Positions 34,738 through 46,171 of a stretch of 64,000 bases of DNA are shown here, piece by piece (position 1 is the stretch's first letter; each line of letters begins with the position of its first letter). The notes under the pieces are model-generated. The model had not been told where the DNA came from. It did not search any database and saw only the letters and a program-made list of their open reading frames with translations. This DNA comes from Synaphobranchus kaupii (Eukaryota; Chordata; Actinopteri; Anguilliformes; Synaphobranchidae): positions 81,674,541-81,738,540 of the forward strand of contig CM056376.1 of NCBI GenBank assembly GCA_029718625.1, read 5' to 3'. A program made the translations under genes and the position numbers.

Positions 34738-35910
34738 TTTTTTTTTTTTTTTTTAACATAACTAATATAAGGCTTGCTCGAAAAGGGATAGGAAGAAGCA
34801 AAGGCTTATCTAGTCCTACCACCATTCTCAACTGTTAAACAAAATCATACTCAAGTAAATAATAGTACAATAAACATATTACATGTACAAATACTTCATC
34901 ATCAACATCCATATAACTCCCCACACACTACTCCATCATTTCTGCTACACTAACAAATCACCGTACACAATAGATACACGTACCCTTATTAACCACTTTC
35001 CTCCTCTATATATTTCTTAAAGATTTTATTTTTGTATATTTTCTTAAATTGATGAATGGTTAAACTTTGTTGCAGTTCCAACTCAAGTCCGTTCCACAGA
35101 TTAACCCCACTGCATGAAATACACATACTTTTCATAGTAGTACGAGCATAAATCTTCTTCAAATGAAATTTGTCCCTCAAATTATAACCCCCTTCTCTAT
35201 TCAAAAACATTTTTTGTATGTTACCTGGTAGCAAATTATTTCTTGCTTTGTACATTATCTGAGCTGTTTTGAATTCAGATACATGAATTTCAATGCGTGT
35301 GACTTCAAGAATAGATTATTTGTATGATCACAATATCCTGCATTGTTTATTATTCTGATGGCTCTTTTCTGTAATATGTGTAATTGCTGTAGGTTGCGTC
35401 TGTAGGTATTACCCCAGACCTCCACGCAGTAAGACAAATATGGCAAAACAAGTGAATAATATAGAGTATGTAAAGATGTTTGATCCAAAATCTGTCTTGT
35501 TTTTCCTATTACTGCAATGCTACGTGCCAGCTTTGCACTTACTTACTTGATATGAGGCTTCCAGCAGATTTTGTTGTCCAATATCACACCTAGAAATTTA
35601 TTTTCATATACTCTTTCAATTACAATGTTAGCAATCATTACCTCCACTTGAATGTTCGTATTATAATTACCAAACAACATGATTTTAGTTTTGTTCAAAT
35701 TTATGGATAATTTATTTCGGTCAAACCACCGTTTTAATTTTTCCATTTCAATTGTGATGTCCTTCAAAAGCTGTTGTAAGTCCTCCCCAGCACAAAAAAT
35801 ATTTGTATCATCTGCAAATAATACAAATTTCATTATTTTGGAGACTCTGACAATGTCATTAATATATAGAATAAACAATTTTGGACCTAAAACACAAAAA
35901 TTGAACAGGA
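34738..35910 (-). mobile_element. 5'-truncated LINE (Jockey-like, L2/CR1/Rex1 group) in IS630-like B
   Basis: Minus strand: reverse transcriptase at the right, 3' UTR, then a poly-A tract (T-run at 34738-34756 on plus). It interrupts the leader of IS630-like B between the terminal repeat and the transposase. The 5' edge near 35910 falls inside the polymerase domain, so the copy is truncated. No convincing target duplication seen. Confidence 0.85.
34992..35910 (-). pseudogene. LINE reverse transcriptase fragment
   Basis: From the right: LGPKLFILYINDIVRVSKIM, KFVLFADDTNIF with the catalytic FADD, LQQLLKDITIEMEKLKRWFD, KLSINLNKTKIMLFGN and NKFLGVILDNKICWKPHIK. After a stop near 35543 come LDQTSLHTLYYSLVLPYLSY C and RRNLQQLHILQKRAIRIINN. 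After another frame change near 35255, AQIMYKARNNLLPGNIQKMF and VNLWNGLELELQQS follow, ending at a stop at 34989-34991. This is the C-terminal part of a Jockey-type LINE ORF2. The clade is judged from remembered fish sequences. Two breaks and 5' loss make it inactive. Confidence 0.85.
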
Positions 35911-36085
35911 AGTAACTTGCTTGCCTTTTCCAAACACAACCAATCAAAATGCTACACTTATTCACCAGTGTCTCACACCCACTCCTCAGATGTGCAAACA
36001 CTAATTGCTTAACTGATCACTAAGCAATCACTGCTTTAGTATAGGCCTATAAATAGGCCAAAGGTCAGATTACCTGTTTAGAACA

Positions 36086-36375
36086 ATGGATGTGAACATT
36101 GCAGGGAGAGCAAGGGGAGTGGGAGGGAGAGGCAGGGGACGAGAACAAGGACAAGTTCAAGGAGGAAGAGTTGTAAGAGGACGAGGTAGACGGGGAAGAG
36201 GACGAGGGCGAAGAAGAGAAGGAAGGAGAGCTGTTTCTGATGAGATTAGGGCTATGCTTATTGATCATGTGATCAACCACGGGTTAACTATGAGGGAAGC
36301 TGGACTGAGTATCCAGCCTAACTTGAGTCGGTTTACAGTGGCATCCATAATTCGAACCTTTAGAAATGAGAACAG
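36086..36375 (+). pseudogene. IS630-like B transposase, exon 1
   Basis: ATG at 36086 gives MDVNIAGRARGVGGRGRGRE, an Arg/Gly-rich leader of about 50 residues, then VSDEIRAMLIDHVINHGLTM REAGLSIQPNLSRFTVASII, a helix-turn-helix. It ends RTFRNENR with AG|GTACC at 36375/36376. Joining to an AG acceptor at 36587-36588 restores the frame (NENR-VERQRYHGGRG). The exon itself is intact. The leader may act in nuclear import or nucleic-acid binding; that is inference. Confidence 0.85.
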
Positions 36376-36588
36376 GTACCTATGCAACTATCTAATGGCT
36401 ACTTCAGCATTACTGTATAGTATTACATAAACATTTGGATCTCTAGGCCACCCATTTACTGCACTGCATTGTAGGAATGGATGGCCACAGTGTGGTGGGT
36501 TATCATACTGTACTACAATACAGCCAACTGTAAAAAACATTTTTGTACTATACTGCACACACTCACACTGTTTTTGAATCTTCTACAG

Positions 36589-36906
36589 AGTGGAAAGGCA
36601 AAGATATCATGGAGGACGAGGTTGCATGTTTACAGAGGAACAAGGTGGTTTATAATGGTTATAGTAAATATGGTTTTGGCCAACAATGCCATTAGGCTTA
36701 GGGAGACAAGAGATCATATCCTAAATGATGCAACATGTTCAACAACATCGGTGTTGTAAGCCTGTCGACATTGCAACACGTCCTCCAGCGGCACCGATTG
36801 AGAATGAAATAACTGTACAGGGTGCCATTTGAGAGAAACTCTGACAAAGTCAAAGATCTGCAACGCGACTATGTGGATGTACATATGCGACACTACTTCC
36901 AGTACT
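36589..36906 (+). pseudogene. IS630-like B transposase, exon 2, frameshifted
   Basis: VERQRYHGGRGCMFTEEQ opens the exon. One frameshift later, MVIVNMVLANNAIRLRETRD HIL is readable, and later GAI-like and LQRDYVDVHMRHYFQ segments. These match the linker between the DNA-binding and catalytic halves. The exon runs into the TA at 36907-36908 where element C is inserted. Confidence 0.75.
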
Positions 36907-37114
36907 TACAGTTTTTCTCAATTGTTTACACACATTTCCTGAAAGTATACCTCATATTCTCAAAACTCTAAACACAAAACAAAATACACACACAAAATGC
37001 AAAATACCACAAATCTCTTGCAAAATGAAACTTTGCTTTCAAAACAATGTTATGTCTTCTCAAAATGGAATTTTGTGTTCAAATGACACACACAGACCTT
37101 CATATGAATAGATA

Positions 37115-37151
37115 TTTCCATTGAGCACATTTCTAATGTGCTCAATGGAAA
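37115..37151. repeat. Perfect hairpin, 17-bp arms, 3-base loop
   Basis: TTTCCATTGAGCACATT is followed by TCT and its exact inverse, AATGTGCTCAATGGAAA. It lies in the subterminal region of IS630-like C, outside the transposase frame. Confidence 0.9.
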
Positions 37152-37425
37152 ACACTACTATGAATATCTTATCACTAGGCTTAGGCCTTTTGCATTTTTC
37201 AGTGTTACACTTACTACATACGTACAGTAGCCTGGAGTGAATTATTATGTTTTTATACTCAAATATGAAACAAATACAGGAACCGAAATATATTTTTTAT
37301 TTTTTGTCCCCAAAATATTGTATACATCTCAGCAAACACTTGAATGTGTGTAGTGTTACTGTATGCATAGAGAACAAACAATAGAAAACAATTGGCCTTT
37401 TGTATATTGTAAAGAAAAATTTAAT

Positions 37426-38712
37426 TTAGGCTGCATCCTCTCTTTGGTTTCGGTCTGGCCACAAGACCTCATCAACATCGCAAGCAATGTCCTCCCTGGC
37501 CAAGCAGCGAGGAAAGTATCGCCTGGCATGACGAATCCAGCCCTGATATGCTTCTACAGCTATATCGCCACATGCCTCCTCCATTGCGTGTAGAAGGGGT
37601 ATGCGTGCATGGGGATTGCGCTCATAGACCTTCCAACGCCAAGCTGAAAAAAACTCTTCAATTGTATTCAGAAATGGTGAATAGGGTGGCAGATAAACAG
37701 TAAATTGTGGATGTTCGATGAACCAGTTGCGGACCAGAGCAGCCCGGTGGAAACTTACATTGTCCCAGATGACAACGTACCTGGGCTGCTCTGGGCCATC
37801 TATCTGGTCTGGTGAAATGATGATATTGTGTAGTCTGTCCAGGAATGTCATGAGATGGGCAGTGTTGTATGGGGCAAGGGTGGCATGGTGATGGAGGACG
37901 CTGTGGTGGTTTATGGCTGCGCACATGGTGATATTCCCCTTGCGCTGGCCAGGGCCTTCAACAATGGCACGCTGGCCGATGATGTTCCTTCCCCTTGCCC
38001 ACTTCATCAATAAAGATGAACACATGTGGTATTGCAGCTGCATCTAGCTCAAGAACTCTCTGAAACAGACAACAGGACAAAACAGAAATTAGAGCAGTCA
38101 ATATTGTGAAGTACAAAACATTAGATTACAATACAGTAATGCGTCTAATCAGTCCTGATAGGATGCAATCAATTATGGGAATGTATAGGACTTACTTGCA
38201 CGTAGTCATAACGTAATTCTTTTACTCTTTCCGAGTTTCGCTCAAATGGCACCCTGTAGACCTGCTTCATCCTAAGGTGGTTTCACCAGAGGACACGGTC
38301 CAGTGTGGATAAACTCACATTGTCAATGTTATGGAAAATACCATGATCTTCAATGATCCGACGTTGGATTTCGGCGGTAGATTTCTTACCTATTCTCATT
38401 TCTGAAAGTCCGGATGACTGAAGCCACAGTGAAGCAACTCAGGTTGGACTGGACTCTCTGCCCAGCCTCCCTCATTGTAAGACCATAGTTGGCCACGTAG
38501 TCAACCAAAGTGGCCCAAATCTCATCAGAGATAGTTGCTCTCATTGGTTTGAGAGCAACCAATGAGAGCAACTATCTTGCTCTTCCTCGTCCTTGTCCTT
38601 GTCCTCGTCCTCTTCCTCATCCTCCTCCCCCTCCTCCTCCTCCTCCTCCTCTCATTCTCAGTCCTCTTGCTCCACCTCTCTCTGCAATATTGTCATCCAT
38701 TGTTCTCCAAAA
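37426..38712 (-). pseudogene. IS630-like C transposase, three exons, damaged
   Basis: Exon 1 begins MDDNIAERGGARGL at about 38701, passes a Gly/Arg-rich run with a stop, and continues SDEIWATLVDYVANYGLTMR with helix-turn-helix, ending RNENR at a GT (38388-38389). The next exon, partly deleted, has VYRVPFERNSERVKELRYDY and a CAA|GTAAGT donor at about 38196/38195. Exon 3 starts after TTTCAG (38060) with RVLELDAAAIPHVFIFIDE (first catalytic Asp). A deletion shifts the frame to GRNIIGQRAIVEGPGQRKGN, then YVVIWDNVSFHRAALVRNWF (second Asp), YSPFLNTIEEFFSAWRWKVY (Glu), and DIACDVDEVLWPDRNQRED to the stop at 37426. The C-terminal 205 codons are intact, which makes this the best-preserved catalytic half in the window. 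Confidence 0.88.
38529..38577. repeat. Inverted duplication of 21 bp inside exon 1 of IS630-like C
   Basis: AGATAGTTGCTCTCATTGGT T is followed by TGAGAGC and the exact inverse. One arm encodes the RATISD start of the helix-turn-helix region in reverse, so the palindrome arose by local inverted copying and broke the frame between leader and domain. Confidence 0.9.
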
Positions 38713-39157
38713 CAGGAGAGCTCAACTTCGGCCCTTTTATTGCTGAAGCTCCGATTGCTAAGTGAACAATTACTATAAGCAACAGGTGTTTGCCAATGTG
38801 AGGATTCGTGTGCTTAATTGATCATTTACATTTAGCATTCTGAATGGCAGTGTTTTCCATGTGAACACAAGAGATTTTATCTATGGAAATTGTGCCAAAT
38901 GTAGATAATTGTGTGTAGTGTTTTGCAAAAAGTGTGATTTAAAATTGCAAACTGAGTGCAAAGCAGGAAATGTGCTTGTATTTCTGCAGACTTGGTTTGG
39001 GGGGTAGGTACATGAGTTTCAGATTTCAGTGATTGTGCCTGAAGTTCCAGTTTGAGTGTGTAAACAATTGAGAAAAACTGTAAAACTTGCAGATACAGAG
39101 CCAGAGTATTGGACTGTACCATATTTACTGATCTGTATATTCTTTTGTCTGTTACAG

Positions 39158-39830
39158 AGAGTATTGGAGATGGATGCTCATGCAATTCTCTATGAATATA
39201 TTTACATGGATGAGGTTGGCTTCAACCTCACCAAAACCATGCGCAGGGGGAGAAATGTAATAGGACAGAGGGCCATTATCAATATCCCTGGACAGCGTGG
39301 GGGAAATGTGACCATGTGTGCTGCCATCACACAGAACGGTGTCCTCCACCACCATGCCACATTTGGTCCTTACAACACTGCCCATATGCTCACTTTTCTG
39401 GAAGCAATTCACGATATGCTTGTTCCAGATCAAAATCTGGATCCAGAGCAGCCCAGATTTGTGGTAATATGAGACAATGTACATTTTCACCGGGCTGTTC
39501 TGGTCCAAAACTGGTTTACCACCCATCCACGGTTCACAGTTGTGTACCTCCCCCCATGTTCGCCTTTTCTAAATCCTATTGAGGAATTTTTCTCTACGTG
39601 GCGCTGGAAAGTGTATGATCGTCAGCCCTATGCCCGCGTGCCCGCATGCCGCTTCTCCAGGCAATGGAGGAGGCATGTGGGGACATAGACGCTGCCTCTG
39701 TCTAAGGTTGGATGCGCCACTCTAGGAGATTCTTCCCTCGCTGTTTGGCAAGAGAAAATATAGCATGTGATGTAGCCAAAGTATTGTGGCCAGACACAGC
39801 CCGGAGGAGGGATGCAGTTTACAGTTTAGC
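39158..39830 (+). pseudogene. IS630-like B transposase, exon 3 (catalytic domain)
   Basis: The acceptor is CTGTTACAG at 39149-39157. The exon opens RVLEMDAHAILYEYIYMDEV GFNL (first Asp), RRGRNVIGQRAIINIPGQRG, and CAAITQNGVLHHHATFGPYN. A TGA at 39470-39472 replaces the Trp of VIWDN; DNVHFHRAVL follows (second Asp), then FLNPIEEFFSTWRWKVYD (Glu). A frameshift near 39640 moves to LLQAMEEACGDIDAASV, a stop, and RHSRRFFPRCLARENIACDV. The full triad is visible but the gene is dead. Confidence 0.87.
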
Positions 39831-39842
39831 AATGGTGATTTG

Positions 39843-39875
39843 TCACCCAACCACCCCCCCCCCCCCACCCCAAAG
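39843..39875. repeat. C-rich homopolymer tract (another at 40552-40575)
   Basis: Runs of C interrupted by A. Both lie near the right end of IS630-like B or just outside it. Confidence 0.9.
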
Positions 39876-40380
39876 TTTTTCGTTCCTCTAAAAATTCTAC
39901 TTTTGGTTTACATATGTTTATGGTTTCTGTACAAATTCCCATATGGTATATGGTTTTGTTTTCTTGTATGCCGTACAACACTGTACTACAGTAATGTTTT
40001 GGAAAAATAAATATTTTCTGTTTCACCATTGCATTGATGTTTACTGTGTACTTTTCAGCCCCTCTCAGCAGATTGCTTTCACTCTAGAACATTATATGGA
40101 AATGTAGATATAAGCCTATTAAAGACAGAAGAGCTTTAGATTTAGAACAACAGTGTGTACATGGTATATCCGAAAATGTACTATTATGAAAAAAGTGTTT
40201 GCCATTTGATGCAAATACTTGGTTTTGAGATGTGTTTATGATATTTTGAATGCAGTGTTTCATTTTGCTGGAGATATGAGGTATTTTGCATTTTGTGTGT
40301 GCAATTCTTGGTGTGTAGAGTTTTGAAAAAATGAGACCTAGTTTCAGAAAACGTGTGAAAGCAGTAAGCCCAGTCTGGAC

Positions 40381-41082
40381 TTTTCACATATTTCATAATA
40401 TTACTTCAACTAGTTTTTTGAACATTTATAGATTAAGTCATAAACACTGTTAAGTGAGAGATCTATCCTTCACTTTTAATATTCTTTTAGAGTTAAATTC
40501 TATAGCCTAAATACATTTATTGTATTGTAGTCCTTTTCTATTATCTATCACCCCCCGCCCCCCCCCCCCCCCCCACTGCCATTCTGTGAAAAAGATCTGG
40601 GGACACTGCTTGCACGCTCAGGCTGATCACGTGCTGGTAATTAACCAATTAACAGCAATGTAGGCTATGATGTCAATGAAGGTCCTTTTAAGTGCAAATT
40701 AAGTGCAAATTTAATCCCCATCATTAGCATTTCCCTATAACATCTCATCATTCCCCACTGGCAGAGAACTCTGGCAAAAGCATAAAAAAGAGCTAAATGT
40801 TTTGAAAGCTACAGCTGTATAGTAGAGAAATACTTTCAATTTCCCTTTTTACCTAATGATATGAAGCGGGTGTCTTGTGTGTTCTTTGTTAAGTTGGAGT
40901 GTGACATTTCATTAAAGGCTCTCTGCTTGCTAAGTGTAGTTAAGCAGGGGGCTGCCGGCTCTCCTTGAATGACTGCCAACCACAGTGTTGATCCTGTGGC
41001 ATGCCTGCATTGTACCGATCCTGTCTTTACTCACGTCCATATGACAGGTGTGATACTAGTGGCTTTGGCTTGCTGATTTATT
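40381..41082. other. Intergenic DNA, no gene seen
   Basis: No frame or repeat family recognised, apart from the poly-C tract near 40560. Confidence 0.4.
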
Positions 41083-41481
41083 TAGTCTTTAGTCTTTATC
41101 CTTTTATTTTCCTCTACCTGTTACCTTTTGTTCAGCTCGTTCACACCTAGAGCTGTAGGTAACAGGTTCTTTTTCTATGACGTTTTTTTTCGCCCTTGTT
41201 ACACGGGCTTTCTTTTGTTTTTCTCTGACCTCTAGTTATACGCCTCTTGTGTGAGTGCGTGAGGTTCCTTTGTTGTTTACTACTCGCAATCGCAGAGTTT
41301 GCCCTCTTTTGGGGTTGTTTTGTGTTGGCTTACGCCGGGAGGTTTTCATTCCCATTATTTTGTTTCATTTCCCCTGGTACTGCGGAGCTGTCCGCTTAGT
41401 GGCGTATTTCTAACGAAATATGCTTTCAGATTCCTTGGTTGTGGCGTTTGGTTCTCCGAACCTTACACTCCCCCTTACAAT
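41083..41481 (+). repeat. 5'-truncated LTR fragment related to the gypsy LTR at 45.4 kb
   Basis: TTCCTCTACCTGTTACCTTT TGTTCAGCTC, GTGCGTGAGGTTCCTTTGTT and GCGTTTGGTTCTCCGAACCT TACACTCCCCCTTACA follow the reverse complement of 45418-45790 in order. The first third of the LTR is missing and there is no internal region. Confidence 0.75.
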
Positions 41482-44371
41482 AACCAGCCTTGTGGAATTG
41501 AGTGAAGCTGCTTGGAAAATCGTATTTCATCATAGCAAATGAGGAACAGCAAGTCTTTCAATGAGCTTTCTCAGTAGCATAGCAAACCAGCCAAATGCTA
41601 CATTAGCCTTTTAGCTAGAACAAGCTAACTCAGATGATTGAAATGTCATTTAAACTATCATGTCCCCCTTATAATGCACCGATTTCCCTTGTTTATTTCT
41701 CCCAAGGCTTCTTGGTCACAGAATAAATGATTGTATTTGCATAACACCCAGGAACCCCAGTACCTATTTTCTATATCAAAAAAAGTTGTTTTACAGTTTT
41801 TCAAACTTTAATGTTCACAGCATTGTTGGAGGACATTTGCTGTGTTTGACTGTCAGCTGCGTCAAAACCTCTTGAGTGCTGCCACCATTTTCAAATGTTC
41901 ACCGATGGAATCAAAACGTTTTTTTTTTTCCAAGATAAATGCTTGAAGGGGTAATGCTCAGTGGCGTACCAGCATGCGGAGTGAGCATGGTTCATGCACA
42001 GACGCAGGGCAAGGAACTGATGACAGGAGAATTAGCTGGTTCCTCGACCTTGATATGAACGGGCAGTGCTATGGGCAAACATGATGGAGACCAGGTAAGT
42101 TAGCCGTATCGCTCTCAGTTAAAGGGCAGTCAGCATCTTCCTCATTTTTTAATCCATGTTTCGCCTTTATTTTCAACAATTTGAAGTGGCCAGTTGAGCT
42201 GTGAATGAAGGCTGATGCTCTGTTGTGATGCTGGCACCTGCAGAAAGAGCAGCGCCACTGCAGCACATGAACTGCTCTGATGCTCTGACCAGTGGCCTGG
42301 ATACTATTGCCAGACTACAGACCAATACAGGGCTATAGGAGAGCCGATGCTGCTCAAGAAGAGATGTTTCTCTAACTGGTAACCTAGGGGCGCCTTGCAT
42401 GTCGTTTGGCCAAATTTAAAACTGCCCAATCCCTGGTGGGATGAATTGTGTACCACTGCAAAGGACCTCAAGTCACAATCAACTTACAATGCAGCCAACA
42501 GTTCAGGAATGTAGTACTATAAGGTCTAGCCAATACTGATGGTGATTACAGACTCCACTGCCACCTTGAAGCGATATTCTATGTATTAATATACACAGGC
42601 CAAAGTCTGTTAAGAAAACATCAAGTGGATCATGAAATCCAAATTGGAGTGGGTTGTTGAGTGGCTTGTCCTGTTCAAACACGTCTTTAGATGTCATTAC
42701 AATTAAAAATACACTGCGCCTGCATTAAACTGCCAATTAAAAACCCAATGGCTAAAGCGGGGGTGGCGATACTGATACTGCTATTATAGTCTTGCCAATT
42801 TTGCCAATACATGCATCTATTTGGCTTTGCTAGTTGACTGAACAGTCTGTTAAAGTATATGTGCTTTTCACCAATTCACAGCCCAGTTGCAAAATTGATG
42901 AGGCGACTGATTTTCTTTTTTTGGCAAACAGTAGAGAACCACATAAACAAGGCTTCCTTTAAATCGGAAAGCTTCGGGAGACGCTGCCTTCTTTGATCAG
43001 GACCATATAAGGTAAGCCGATTATCTTACACAGCCAATTTCTTCTTGACCAGTTTCAGTATTGTCTGATGAAGCAATGCATGTTGATTTCTTTTCCGTCA
43101 GTGTCAAGCCATCCCGTTTTGTTATAAGCAGGGTAAATATAGCAGGGTGGAAATACAATGGTTTCCTATGGGAGGACATTTGTATGTGAGGTATTGTTGA
43201 CTGTAGGTAAGGATGACCCTATAACGAGGGGTGGTATATCACAAGAGCACTGTACAAGCTATTAGGGTGCTGTCAGATAATTTGTCAGGGAGGGAGGGTT
43301 TCAGAGCGCAGGGTTGTCCCCGTCCCTTGGCATAAGAACAACTTATTCCAGCAATCTATGAGTGCATAGTTTAGCCTGTGTACTGCAGGTTGAAAAGAAG
43401 CAGATGGCATCACACACTCCAGGAGAGCTTGGACTTAATCTCTTCGAAATTTCAGTGATGTGATGGGCCTATGAATGTGACTGGAGAAGTAAATTAAGAA
43501 ATAAATAAATAAAAATAAATAAATAATAGTTGGGACAATATTATTACGTATTTATTTAAAATCTCAATAAGGTACATTACAAAAGGCAGTTAATACATTG
43601 AACCGCTGATATTTTTCACTAGAGCCGTGGTTGACAGCTATCGGTGCCCTGCTGTGGTCACAACTTTGCCAACCTGGTTGAGGTCAGGAGACAGCCAATG
43701 AGTGCACTGTGGTCAAGTGCCAGAACAGCCCCTACCAATCAGTGTCAGTCCTGCGAGGAGGTTCATTGCTGCGTAATGTCAGCTCTCCAGAGTGTGCACT
43801 CATCTACCCCATGGATATCTGAGTGCATTATTGGCTCAACCTGGAATCAAACCTGTCTTGGACACAGTGCTGACTGTAATATATCTGTGATGCACATTGA
43901 GCGGAAGATGAATGAAATGGATTGACGACGGGAGAGGAAAGGCAAGTTCAGTGTGACCTGGTGTGAGCTGAATTTACTCCAAGGCAATAATTAAATTGGT
44001 CCAGTAATTTGGAACTATCGCAGTTGAATTGATGGTTGCTGCAGTCATGTACAGGGTGAATCAATACTTGGTATAATAGCTAGTTGGAATGCTTCCTGTG
44101 CTATTTATAGTAAATAGGGCCTGCTTTCTGGGTAAAATGAAGTTTCATTTTAGATTAAATTTATTTGCTTGTCTTGTGCTTTTTGTTTTGTTTTTTTGTT
44201 CTAAAAACATGTTTGACCTAACAAAAAAAAGGTAAGGTAAAATAGGCTAATGGTTGCAGTCATGCTTTTCCTTTCCAGATCTGCCAAATTGCCATCATAC
44301 ATTGATTATGGACTTTTTCCCTTGGGTCGTAAGATTGGAGACCCACTAAAACTCCCACTATATCTCACTAT
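41482..44371. other. Intergenic DNA, no gene recognised
   Basis: Frames at 42069-42400 (minus), 42503-42697 (minus) and 43644-43925 (plus, 93 codons) lack known domains. An AATAAATAAAT-rich stretch lies at 43500-43530. Confidence 0.35.
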
Positions 44372-45417
44372 GGGCTCTATTGTACACTGGGTGCTAAGCG
44401 GCGGTAACCCAAATGCAAATGTCTTAGCTTCAGACCAATGTATTTTCCCGTCCAGCTCCCATGTTGTTTAAATAGAAGATTTAAACTGGGCGGGTTGGTC
44501 TTAAGATGAGGGGCACGGTTGGTGTATTTCTATTATGATGCAGCTGAAAGCATTTGCACTAAAACCATCAGAAACCTGGTCTTAAGTAATTTTGCAGTTG
44601 TTTCAATGTTATTTTAAGGGTGCAATATTAAGATAGTAATATGCTGTCTACATAGGCGTGTACACAATGCGCTTACACCCTCCCTTCTGTTACACACACA
44701 GGGGTGCGCACAAACATGCATAAAAATATCACGATTACGATGTGAAATATTATTATTGTGTTTAAAAAAAGATTCATAATAATAAACGGGCCATTGGCTA
44801 AGGACCACATACCTGTCCCTCAGTGAAGGGGAATGTCACATTTAATTGCGCTTATTCCGCCAGGTTGTAACGAACATCTGTTATCTCCCGGCAGGTGAGC
44901 TGGAGATGAATGCCTGCTGTCCCTATATCCACTCCCTTTTGCTGTGAAATTAACAAATGTGCTACATTTTGTTCCAGCATCTCCTAAGTTAAATTGAAGG
45001 CATATCCCAATCTGCCGTAAGTTCAGCCATACATGCAGTTGCCTCAAGCCTAGTCTGACATATCAATTAATACATTCAAGTCCCCATAACACCTGTCAGC
45101 AAAGAATGGGTAAAATAGGAGTTCTCGTGAACTTTGGATTCCCTGGGGTTCTGCCCCAGCAGAGTATGGAGGACCAAAAATTACATATCTAATTATAAAT
45201 AAATTAATGAATAATTAAATGGTGAAAGAATTATATGCATAAATGAGTAAATAAATGTTGATGATAAATCTGGATATAAATAAATGACTAAATAAATAAA
45301 AAATATTGGTAATAAATCTGGAAATAAATACATGGTTTTTTATATATTTTTTTATTTCTGTATTTCTACATTTATTTATTTCTGTATTTCGGCACCTGTA
45401 CGTTTGTGTAAGGGTTG

Positions 45418-46128
45418 TGTTACGGTTCGGAGAACCAGACGCGACCGAAAAGGATTCTAAAAGTGTATCTTAAAAAGATACGCCACAAACGCGGAAGTAT
45501 CCGCACCAGGGGATAGGTAAACAAAAGAACGGGAGCAAAACTTCCCTAGCACAAGCCAAAACAAAGCAACCTCAAAAGGAGGCGAGTCTCGATAAACAGC
45601 GAGAATGAATAACAAAAGAACCTCATGCACGAAATCATTAGGCGTAACAGGAGGTAGAGAAACAAAACAAAACTCGAGAGAAGGAGTGAAGGAAAATAAT
45701 AGAAAAGAAGACCTGTTATCCAAAGCTCTTGTGGCGAAAGAGCTGAACACAAATGGTAACAGGTAAAAAGAATAAAGGATAAAGAAAGATTGGAAAGAAA
45801 AGAGAAAACTAATCTAACCCTAATTCTATAACCGAACTTGCTGCGTTTCTTATTCGTACGAACCAGAAATGCAGTGACCGAATTTCCTATACCATACAGA
45901 CTTCGTTGTCAATATAGCAAAGACAATATCGAAATGAGGAAATGCGGAAGTCCTGAGGTATTTATAGCTGGCAGGAATCGCAAAACAGGTGTAGGGAATA
46001 ATTGTAGGGCAAGATACAAACACCGGAACGGAGACTGAAAAAATCAGATAGAGCGTCCTGACCACGGCAAAAAGGAAACCAAAATGTAGAACCGCAGAGA
46101 ACAACGGAGACTGCCAATAACCATGACA
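45418..46128 (-). repeat. 3' LTR of the gypsy element, 711 bp
   Basis: On the minus strand it starts TGTCATGGTTATTGGCAGTC and ends GTTCTCCGAACCGTAACA, with TG and CA tips. A polypurine tract, AGTTGGGGGGTCC, lies just upstream (46129-46141). Related fragments occur at 41.1, 58.2 and 60.9 kb. Confidence 0.85.
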
Positions 46129-46171
46129 GGACCCCCCAACTAAGGGAAGGCTCGAGTCGATCCCTCAGCCC

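Larger units (their letters stand above)
36909..39080 (-). mobile_element. IS630-like C: transposon inserted in IS630-like B, opposite orientation
   Basis: CAGTTTTTCTCAATTGTTTA (36909) and its perfect inverse (ending 39080) are the tips, with TA on each side (36907-36908 and 39081-39082). The inverted match is perfect for about 26 bp. The transposase reads on the minus strand. It separates exon 2 and exon 3 of copy B, so C is younger. Length 2172 bp. Confidence 0.92.
34494..40380 (+). mobile_element. IS630-like B: transposon interrupted by a LINE and by IS630-like C
   Basis: The left end TA plus CAGTTTTTTTTAAACTTCTT starts at 34494. The right side (to about 40380) shows the diverged inverted match: CACACGATTTCTGAAACC on the left answers GTTTCAGAAAACGTGTG on the right. 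Its transposase exons lie at 36086-36375, 36589-36906 and 39158-39830. Removing the LINE (34738-35910) and element C (36909-39080) leaves about 2.5 kb, similar to copy A without its L1. Confidence 0.8.

Noticed and set aside
38510..38778. Leu- or Ser-rich plus-strand frames suggesting a membrane or secreted protein
   Set aside because: They are the antisense of the Gly/Arg-rich leader of the IS630-like C transposase.
43644..43925. 93-codon Cys-rich plus frame
   Set aside because: The Cys spacing fits no zinc-binding or secreted family I know, and there is no supporting context.
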